Shown piece after piece: positions 56,161 through 64,000 of a stretch of DNA of 64,000 nt. A program made the translations under genes and the position numbers. How positions within the stretch are numbered: position 1 is the first letter of the stretch; the number at the start of each line of letters is the position of its first letter. Source of the DNA: Zygnema cylindricum (Eukaryota > Streptophyta > Zygnematophyceae > Zygnematales > Zygnemataceae); contig JBBHKE010002304.1 in NCBI GenBank assembly GCA_037447655.1, positions 124,001-188,000 of the forward strand. Direction: 5' to 3'. A model generated the notes under the pieces. It did no database searches. It was given only the letters and a program-made list of their open reading frames with translations, and was not told the DNA's origin.

Positions 56161-57770
56161 CAACATTGGTTTGTCTTAAGTGTATTATAAATTAGTGTTG
56201 ATTATGACATGTTGTATTTACGTGATCAATTAGGGTTTCGACAGTTTAATTTGTGTATGTTTCTGTGTCGTATTTGCAGACAAGTGTACGCTTACGATTG
56301 CTTGACTTTCAGGTGCATGCTTACAATTAGCTTATTCCTAGTAGTAGGTTATCATGGTTAAATATGACATAATAACAGTTACGTAATTTACGTAGGATAT
56401 TTTGACAGTTACTTGACAGCTCACAATTGTATATATAGCTATGATCTTTCTTAGTAAATTATCAATGCTTAGCATAAAAAGTAGGGACCGAAGATGTAGA
56501 CTTTTAGGGTTGCCGATTAGGTCATGCATTTAAATGATACATTTATCATCTGATTATACTTCTGTTTATATGTGATGCATTCATTTATTATTATATATGT
56601 GTTAATTTTATGTTTGTTTGATATGCATTATTTATTCATTTGACTTAGGGTTTCTTTTGATTTTCATGTAACCCTAAATGTTATTCATGCATCTGTGTAT
56701 GCATGCTTGCTCCGTCTGTGTACGGATGATTGCTCCGCCTGTGTGCGGATGAATGATTGCATCTGTGTATGCATGTATGTTAAATGGAGGATGCATTTCA
56801 AATGATTGTTCATTAGCCTAACTTTGCTTAACATTTTGTTTGATAGTTTGGGTGGCTTCTGCGGTCTATTTTAGACCAAAGAACAACAATTCGTGCTATA
56901 GTTGTTTTTTGTGAGCACCTCGTGGCATCATATTTTCATAAGGTACACAAATTAGACGTATAATCAACAATTTTTCAAGAGGTACACAAACTGGATATCT
57001 AATCAATTTTTTTTTTAATTGAAATTCAATTTCGAAAATTGGAATAAAAAACCACGCAGCTGTTAGAGTTTTATCCTAATTTTATAATAATTAGAGAAAT
57101 TAAGATAAAAAGCCACCAATAAACATTCATTCAATATAATACATAAATATATATATATATATATAAATAACATAACAAAAAAAATTGGATTGGAAAAATG
57201 TGAGACTGTATGTCTATGAATATATGAATAATGTTTCGCAATTTTTTACATTCAATAACCTCAAAGATAGAGACTCGAATAGTAAATTCCCATTTCAAAC
57301 ACAAATAGTAGATCCTTCATTACATATTCATAGATAAAATAACGCCTATAGAAGCGAAAAACAAAAAAACAAAAAAAAATGCTAATATTTTGATGAAAAC
57401 AACACCTAATACATTTGTGCTTTATTTCTATTCCATCATTTTTGTTTCTACCACTACCACCATCGTTGACTTGTTCATTTTTTTTGCTTTTTGTAGTTAC
57501 CATATCTCTAGCTTTTTTTATTTTCACCGCTTTATGTAATTACCAGTTTCATCTTCCGTGTCCGTAACATAACCTCCAATTTCATTCTGATCATTATTGC
57601 CTCCTTACGAGACATTGATCATATAACACATCCTTTATCACGGTACCGCAAATTTTAGCAAAATGACAACCTCATCGGCGTCTTTCGATGTCACCACTGT
57701 TCCGTGCTTGTGAGTTTTTTTTCACATATATCCACACGAAATTCTAAAAAATCATGGACTCGATTCATGG
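56161..57770. other. Non-coding AT-rich sequence
   Basis: Possibly leader of an LTR element. A short repeat (TGTGTACGGATG / TGTGTGCGGATG) is at 56700-56785 and a TA run at 57147-57165. No coding region recognised. Confidence 0.35.
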
Positions 57771-58411
57771 AGGATGTAAGTTCGCTAGGTGTTATATTGA
57801 TGACCTTACCTTTGATACTATTGAAGAGCATGTGGCTCACATCAAATAGGTTTGACGAAATTGAAAAGGGTTAGATTGAAATTTCATCCGACTAAATGCA
57901 CATTTGGATCCGATGAAGTGCTTTACCTCGTTTATTTTTTCTTGGTTGAGGGAATCTTTCCTCTCGAAGCAAAGGTAGAGGTATTTAGCAAGTTTCCTAC
58001 TCCCACAGATCTTACTAACCTAAGGGATTTTCTCGGCTTAGCTAATTGTTACCGTCGTTTCGTACATGATTTCACCACCATCGCATCCCTACTGAATGAT
58101 ATACTTAAGGAGAAAGTACCTTTCGTATGGGGTCCCAATCAGATTGTCGCTTTCCAAAAATTGAAAATTGCCCTCTCAAGGGTTTCGATTCTCCTTCATC
58201 TCAATCAAAAGCTCATTTTTTGTCTTCAAACAAACGTCGGAAAGCTTAACATTTTTACCATTTTGACATAAAAAGAGTTCAATGTGTAACTCCGTGACCT
58301 CCATTGGCCCACATTGGCCCACAGAATATCCAGCTTATATGAAGCTTTTAGGATAAAATTTGCCTTTTTGACTTTCAGACCAAATGAAAGCCACCCGCTC
58401 AGAGAAGTGTT

Positions 58412-58660
58412 TTGACCAACCTTACTCTGTGAGGGCCTGACTCCCCTGAGTCACACGCAAAAATAATCTCTTAAATTGACCAACCTCACCCCTATGAGGG
58501 CAGGGCCTAACTCCCTTGAGTCAGACGCAAAAAAAATCTCTTAATTTGACCAACCTCACTCTTGTGAGGGCCGACTCCCATGAGTCAGACGCAAAAAAAA
58601 ACTCTTAATTTGTTCCTTTAATTTGTTCCCCTTAATTTGTTCCTTTAATTTGTTCCCCTG
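58412..58660 (-). repeat. LTR-internal tandem repeat, 64-70-bp units
   Basis: Units begin TTGACCAAC at 58412, 58476 and 58546 and contain (C/T)TGACTCCCxTGAGTCA-like palindromes. They are followed by TTTAATTTGTTCC repeats to 58660. The reverse complement of one unit is present singly at 43970-44060, so this is an expanded LTR segment. Confidence 0.75.
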
Positions 58661-59150
58661 AGCAGTAAGTTATGCTTGGTCAAAGATGACCTTCATAGTT
58701 ACATGCCATCTTAGAAAGAGGTGCCTAAATTTCACTAAGTCTTGGTCTGCCTACTTCCGGATGACACCTGTCGGATCGGGAGCCATGGTTCTTTATCCCA
58801 TCTTCGTGTCCGTATTCCATCGGTTTACATGCGCGTCTTTGCAAGTTGGTTGAGATAAAGGGATTAGCCCCCGCGTACATGTTTAAATAAATATCACACC
58901 CATTACACGAATTGATTCTTTTACGACTTGGTGGATATGACAAATGGTTATTTGACCGGCGATGACTCTACACGGTCCAAGATCAAATCTTGACTATGTC
59001 ATATTCTTTTTGGTAGAGGCTAATCTAATTCCTTACTTAGTGTGTCTCTTTGACTGCCTGAAAGCAGCCATGGCTGCCTAAGTCTCAGTGACTACAACAA
59101 TTATGCTGACCTAAAGTGGCGACTAAGACAAGCAAGTAGAAAAAACATTT
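58412..59150 (-). repeat. LTR plus tRNA-like/SINE module, copy 4 (reverse), in gypsy RNase H
   Basis: The LTR body in reverse (58412-58930) is followed by the tRNA-like head (ACCGGCGATGACTC, AAGATCAAATCTTG) and body (GCAGCCATGGCTGCCTAAGT, CAGTGACTACAAC). This is the same relative order as copies 1-3. Confidence 0.55.
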
Positions 59151-59600
59151 CAACAGAAAAGGGGAAGATATGTGTTTGCTTACGCGAGTAGAAGTAATAA
59201 CCGTGTTGAAATAATAATAGCAGTTACGGGGAAGACTTTTCGGCATCGTTGCCATTTTGAAAGAAAGAGAAATAAATGGGGAAGAACATGTCGTTGCTTA
59301 CGGGAGTAACACATTCTTTTTGGCAAAGGCTAATCTGTTTCTTTCCTTAGTGTGTCTCCTTGACTGGCTAAAGGTAGCCATGGTTGCCTAAGTCTCAGTG
59401 ACTACAACAAGTATGTAGACTTAGAGTGGCGATTAAGACAAGCAAGTAGAAAATACATTTCAACAGAACGGGGAAAGATATGTCATTGCTTACGCGAGTA
59501 GAAGTAATAACCGTGTTGAAATAATCATAGCGGTTATGGGGAAGACTTTAGGCATCGTTGCCATTTTGAAAGAAAAAGAGTTAAATGGGGAAAAACATGT
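59002..59600 (+). repeat. Tandem duplication of SINE tail plus RNase H fragment
   Basis: The stretch TTCTTTTTGG..AGGCTAAT, the SINE tail, TACGCGAGTAGAAGTAATAA and CGTTGCCATTTTGAAAGAAA occurs twice, about 308 bp apart (59002 and 59312). Confidence 0.7.
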
Positions 59601-60380
59601 CGTTTGTTACGGGAGTAGAAGAAATAATCGTGCTAAACCAAATTATAGCAGCTATGAGGGAGAAAGCTCTGCAGTTTTTGGAGTTGTTCTCTTCATTATT
59701 TGTATTAGAAGTCGTTTACACTTTTGACTGACCATTTTCCTTTTCATTGGTTGATGAGGAACGATAAGCTTTCCAGGAATAGCCCGGGCATTAATTTTAC
59801 AAGAACATGATGTCAAAATAATCCATCGCCCCGGTCCGCTTAATTTGGAAGTTGTTTACACTCTTCAGTAACCACCAACCCTTTCACTGGCTAATGAGGA
59901 AGGACAAGCTTTTTGAGAAACTAGCCCGATGATATTCAATTCTACAAGAATATGACGTTGAAATGATCCACCGCCCGGTCTGCATAATCTAAACGCGGTT
60001 TGAAATTCTTGAAATTCGTTACCTCAAACAATAGATAATGGAGTTTGACAGAATTTGATGATGACGATGTCCCGACAATGTCGGCCGGTTCTTATCTTAC
60101 TTACTATCTTGCCTCCCTTCCTAAATCTCATCCCTCTAAAGATCCTTTGCGTGATGGGCCCCTCATTACTTTTCTGTCCTCACACATTTTAGCAGTCGAC
60201 ACTACAACCGATGAAAAAGACAGAGTGAAGAATAGAGCCAAAAATTACCTTTGGCTCGACGATTCTTTAGTCCGTCTATTGGTTGACGGTAGCCATATGC
60301 ATGTCCCGTGGTCAATTGAACAACTTTCTCTAATCGACCAATTCACACCGAGCTTAGTCACTACAGACCACGGGTACTAG

Positions 60381-61321
60381 AGAGAGGAGGTGCTTCCAAC
60401 CACCACGACAATTGGAGACTATAACAGCTAACCACCTTCCATTTCCCACGACAATGTTAACATTATCTTTGATCTCATTGCATTTTGAATTTCAATGTGA
60501 GGGCCATTGAAGGCCGACATTAGATATTGTCGAATTCCGCTCTAATTCAATACTAAATCAACTAAAAATCCAATAAACCTTTACTTTTGATCGAATTGCA
60601 ATCCACTCAAACTTCATTAAATTCCACTCAAATTCCACTTTAAAACCAATAAAAATCCACGAACAGAGAAAACCTTTTACAAATACAATTATAATCCTCG
60701 AATAGTAAAATCATTTTACGGAAACATGTAATTTTTTTTTTCATCGCACATGTAATTTCGAAATTGTAGTGCCTACATTTTAATTAATTTTGAATTAAAA
60801 TTAGTTAATACATGAAAAAAGAAAAATGTAAGTTAAAACGCTTTATTCTTGAGCTAAAACGTGAACGAGGTTTTGTCGCTTGGTGTTCGGCGTATTCATC
60901 ATTTGCCGCTTGAAATTCGTCGCTTGAAATTCGCCGCTTGAAATTTGCCGCTTTTTGCCGCTTGATATTCACCGTTTAGTATTTGCCTCTCAAATATGAT
61001 TGGAATTTCCATTCATTTCGTTGCCGCGCCAGATTTCGCATTTTGCAGTTAGCTATAGAAAACCTAAAATTTCCGGGAATTTAAAATTTTGCACCGGGCT
61101 TCCCTTTCCAAATTCTTTCTGCTTTGGTTCCTCGCGCGTCCTGCATCTGAAACTCACTCTCTATTTTGCCCTCCCTCTCTCTTTTGCTCTCTTTCCTCTC
61201 TCTCCTCCAACCTACCCTCGAACTCGCTCCTCTATGTCTCTCTGTAGCCAGAAGTGACGGATTTTCCTGCCTCAGTCCTCTCTCCGGCGTGACGTGACGG
61301 AAATCCACTTATATTGTAGTC
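60381..61321 (+). promoter_or_regulatory. Upstream region of the SAC3-like gene
   Basis: 60385-60870 has no recognised feature. 60875-60975 has about five imperfect TTGCCGCTTGAAATTCG units. 61165-61215 is CT-rich (CCCTCCCTCTCTCTTTTGCT), typical of a plant 5' leader or core promoter. No clear TATA box. Confidence 0.45.
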
Positions 61322-64000
61322 ATGGCTGATGATAATAGGATGGATGGAGACGCAGACTTCATGAGCAACGAGCCCATACGAGGCATTTGTCAAGACATGT
61401 GTCCAGGTAAGATACTGACCAGGACGCCATATAGTTTGTTTAGAAAGTGGGAGGGAGAGAGAGCGAGCGGGAGGGAGAGAGGGAGAGGGAGAGAGAGAGG
61501 CAGAGATAGAGGAATCGTCGACAGTATGTCATTTTTCTGTACTTCAGTTAGAGGAATCCTTTTTGAACTTTCACACATGTGTCACAACGCAAAAGCAATG
61601 ATCACCAGGTTCTATTTTACGGTGAAGTGGAGCTTCCGGCTATATCTGGAAACATATAGCCAATTACGTTTGTTTATTGTCGACACATTGTTTTAGTTTT
61701 GTTGTTAGTCTTCTTTTTAATTCTTTACATAGCGTATAAAATTTCGCTGATGGACCTCATAGTTGTGGCACCTTCAAACTGGTTCTGGTAGTAATGATGA
61801 TAATGTTAAAGGGAAAAAATACAAATGACAAAACTTGTCACTGAAGATGACAAATTACGTCTCTCGTGTGCAATATAGACACAGTCACATATTTCATCGA
61901 AGTATTCTTTGTCATCTCCTTTAAACTCGTTAAAAAACTACACCTCCAATCGTTATTAGAGTTTATCACTGTAATTCCACGCAATGTTTTTTTTACCCGA
62001 AATCATAAACAAGTGTTAAAAACACTATTTTAAGTAAGTGCCCCTTAATAATCCACGTTACAGAACATAATCTAGTGATTCTACTAAATAAATAACGTTA
62101 ATAAAGTCAATGTTGAAAAATACTCTTAAAGAATCCCTAAAAAAACGTACAAAAATTGTATTATTACGGTCATGTTAGATACTTATGTCAGTACGCGACA
62201 ACATTTTCACGACAGTGAATAATGTGGCTAGCGTTGATTTGGTCTTATGTGAACAACATGATCCACAAAATGAAGAAATAACAAAATAAAGAAGGTGAAT
62301 GATTCCAGACTCCATAGCTGTCTCCAGCTCATAGGGGGGATTAGCTCTTTATGCCAGTGAGGATGACAATAGTGTTACACACATGTGATGTGGGAATGGA
62401 ACAGGAAGTTGTCGATTTAACCGAGTGATTTTGTGTTAAAAAAGGAGAAGCAGTTTGTTTTAGCCAAATTCTGTGCTGTCGTTTTCCGTTGAGAAGTTGA
62501 TTTTAAACGAAACCAAATACAACTCTCAACTGTCGTTTGGTCATTTGTGACTTGCTTATTGGAGCCAGGTGAAGCTTTTGTCGTCCATCGCATCCACAGT
62601 CATCATGGGACACTGTAGCTCAGACAGAGGAAAGTTTTCTCATTGGAGGGGGGGGAGGGAGAGTGAATTTGCAGCACCTGAAAGGGAAATTCGTGAGCGA
62701 ACCGGGGCTTTAGACCCTTTTGAACGTGTCGACGGTGACCGCAATCAAACTAGTGTGGATTTGGCGTTAAAAAAGGTTCATATCTTGTGGAACTTGTTTA
62801 ATTCTGTTTTGTTCTAGAGAAGATTGGTCACTTTTTGCATAAAGTATTCCAAGAGAAGTTTTTACATTTAGGTAGAGAGAAAAAATAACAGACCTGAAAG
62901 AAGAAAAAAACTGTCACACCATGTTACTTCGTTTCTTGTTAGCCGTGAATGACAATTTTGTACTTTTGCCTAATGGTAACAAGTAGTAGTTTTTTTTACT
63001 TCTGCTCAGCTTTTGGCTTTTTCTGCTTAGCCTTTGGCGTTTTATTTTTTTCAAGTTGTCTCTGTATTTTAAACTCTTCTTGTTCACCTTTTGCAATATT
63101 GCAGTATACAAGAACACCAGAGCGATCTCCAGAGGCCATAAGACCCCTTCCAGTTTTACAACAAAGCATGGCATATATGCTTTCACTATTGGACCGTCCC
63201 TATAATAGGGGAGACCTCTTAGGCCATCACTCCTTTCTATGGGATCGTATGAGGGCAGTTCGCATGGATTTGCGAATGCAACATCTCTTTGGAGCCGAGG
63301 CTATTCAGATGCATGAGCAAATGGTAGTTATTAATTTCTGACATCCACGGTATTTGTTGTTCATCACGATCCTGTCTTTCTCCTTTGTTTTTCTAATCCC
63401 CCTGTCATTTTCCCGTGTTCTTTTTTTTGTTCTTGTTTTTCTTGTGTTTTTATTTTTGCTGATCTATTGGGGCTGTTGGTGGGATGAAGATTCGGTTTCA
63501 CATAGTTGCTATGCATGAGCTTTGTGAGCATCCTAAGCCGGAGGGTTTAACGGAGGGTTTCGATGCTCATCTTAATATTGAACAAATGAATAAAGCCTGC
63601 GTAGACCTCTTTGAGATGTATAACGACCATCGAAGTCGAGGCGAGCCGGTGGCAAGTGAGGCCGAGTTTCGAGGCTACTATGCCCTCTTGAAGATTGATC
63701 AACATCCTGGGTTTAATGTAAGACATTTTTTTTTTGTAATTGTACATCTTGAAGCTCTTTTTGAATTACTTCGTTTTCCAACAATTCTCATGCTCTCAAT
63801 GTATTTCCCCTTCATCTCCGTGAGTTTGCTGGTTGCCGTTTGTACACTTTACCCGGTATTAAAACGCCGACAAAACATAAAACTTTTTGCTTCGCTGGTT
63901 TTTTCAATCAGGTGCAACCTGGAGAGCTTGCAAAAGATTTATCCCATATGCCTCCTGAAATACGAAGAACTCCTGAAGTGCTTTTTGCACGTGAGGTCGC
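61322..64000 (+). CDS. SAC3: SAC3/GANP-family mRNA export factor (TREX-2 scaffold), 5' part
   Basis: Exons: 61322-61406, 62675-62775, 63105-63323, 63490-63717, 63912 to beyond the window. Junctions are CCAG|gtaaga to tttgcag|CACC (phase 1), AAAAAG|gttcat to attgcag|TATAC, CAAATG|gtagtt to gatgaag|ATTCGG, and TTTAAT|gtaaga to aatcag|GTGCAA (all phase 0). The 240 visible residues run RGICQDMCPAPEREIRERT, FERVDGDRNQTS, KKYTRTPERSPEAIRPLPVL, FLWDRMRAVRMDLRMQHLFG, MHELCEHPKPEGLTEGFDAH, EFRGYYALLK. This is the conserved SAC3/GANP core and is close to plant SAC3A/SAC3B. In yeast and animals SAC3 scaffolds TREX-2, which links transcription and mRNA export at the nuclear pore. Only about 19 residues precede the CxDMCP motif, so the long FG-like N-terminus of some homologues is absent or lies upstream. 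The third donor, ATG|gtagtt, is non-standard but preserves the family sequence. Confidence 0.9.
61407..62674 (+). other. Intron 1 of the SAC3-like gene
   Basis: 1,268 bp. It has a GGGAGAGA microsatellite directly after the donor (61446-61505) and a TA-MITE fragment from 61941. A short G run (62647-62655) lies before the acceptor. No internal exon is needed, since exons 1 and 2 join in phase and reproduce the family motif. Confidence 0.7.
61941..62150 (+). mobile_element. TA-MITE I, fragment in SAC3 intron 1
   Basis: After TA (61939-61940) the sequence CACCTCCAATCGTTATTAGA matches the family TIR with two changes and continues with the family-like TATCACTGTAATTCC. No right TIR is visible; the end is an estimate. 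Confidence 0.55.

Larger units (their letters stand above)
57782..60380 (+). pseudogene. Ty3/gypsy RT-RNase H-integrase (3' half), decayed
   Basis: RT resumes with CYIDDLTFDTIEEHVAHIK (57810-57870). A frameshift follows, then RLKFHPTKCTFGSDEVLYL and LRDFLGLANCYRRFVHDFTT (57852-58271). RNase H sequence AILKEKELNGEKHVV with NNRAKPNYSSYEGESSAVFG is at 59536-59700. The tail motif LQEYDVEMIHRP is at about 59945, with an earlier copy near 59800. The zinc-binding domain region of integrase reads KNYLWLDDSLVRLLVDGS at 60240-60300. It is interrupted by an LTR-SINE module (58400-59130) and a local tandem duplication. Confidence 0.75.

Noticed and set aside
62325-62400. GGGGGGATTAGCTC resembling the start of a tRNA gene
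   Set aside because: No matching acceptor stem, anticodon arm or T-loop follows.

Overview
This is a plant-type nuclear segment. Spliceosomal introns with GT..AG borders break up three host genes: a receptor-like-cytoplasmic-kinase domain of the class seen in plant U-box kinases, a SAC3/TREX-2 subunit, and a small membrane protein. The rest is mostly plant-style transposons (Ty1/copia, Ty3/gypsy, hAT, TA-flanked MITEs). The sequence fits a streptophyte; species, and even bryophyte versus lycophyte, fern or alga, cannot be fixed from it. No bacterial operons, CRISPR arrays, rRNA or convincing tRNA genes are visible. One 10-base N gap lies at 49638-49647.

Layout. (1) 0-9 kb, genic: a two-exon gene for a 69-residue single-pass protein (610-1697, +), then a four-exon gene (7852 to 3324, -) whose exons join in frame to give a protein kinase, a ~300-residue linker and ~10 Sel1 repeats, about 1090 residues. 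(2) 9-25 kb, DNA-transposon territory: at least nine elements or fragments of one MITE family with TIR CACCGC(C/G)AATCG and TA target duplication; a 3.46-kb hAT element with 13-bp TIRs and exact 8-bp target duplication carrying a broken transposase; an 877-bp hAT MITE nested in one TA-MITE; and a cluster of five copies of a second family (called HP here) whose internal hairpin keeps its pairing while its sequence changes. (3) 25.3-28.8 kb: a ~150-bp tandem repeat, ATC microsatellites and one isolated RhoGDI-like exon (-). (4) 28.8-33.5 kb: an LTR retrotransposon with a gag gene but no pol. (5) 33.5-60.4 kb: nested and broken LTR elements. These include a gypsy gag-RT half (39.4-41.9 kb) and a gypsy RT-RNaseH-integrase half (57.8-60.4 kb), a copia gag-protease (44.2-45.4 kb) and a copia RT-RNaseH (-, 54.3-55.5 kb), LTRs sharing a tRNA-like module, and two apparently identical 1,722-bp purine-rich blocks 7,191 bp apart. 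(6) 61.3-64 kb: the 5' part of a SAC3-family gene (+) running off the window.

The intact host genes are not obviously functionally linked: the kinase-Sel1 protein is a probable cytosolic signalling scaffold and SAC3 acts in mRNA export. The most unusual items are the kinase-linker-Sel1 gene, the HP elements with pairing-conserved hairpins, the filled/empty-site pair that proves TA target duplication, the gag-only retrotransposon, and the duplicated purine block beside the assembly gap. All exon boundaries are read by eye from splice signals and reading phase, without transcripts or database searches.
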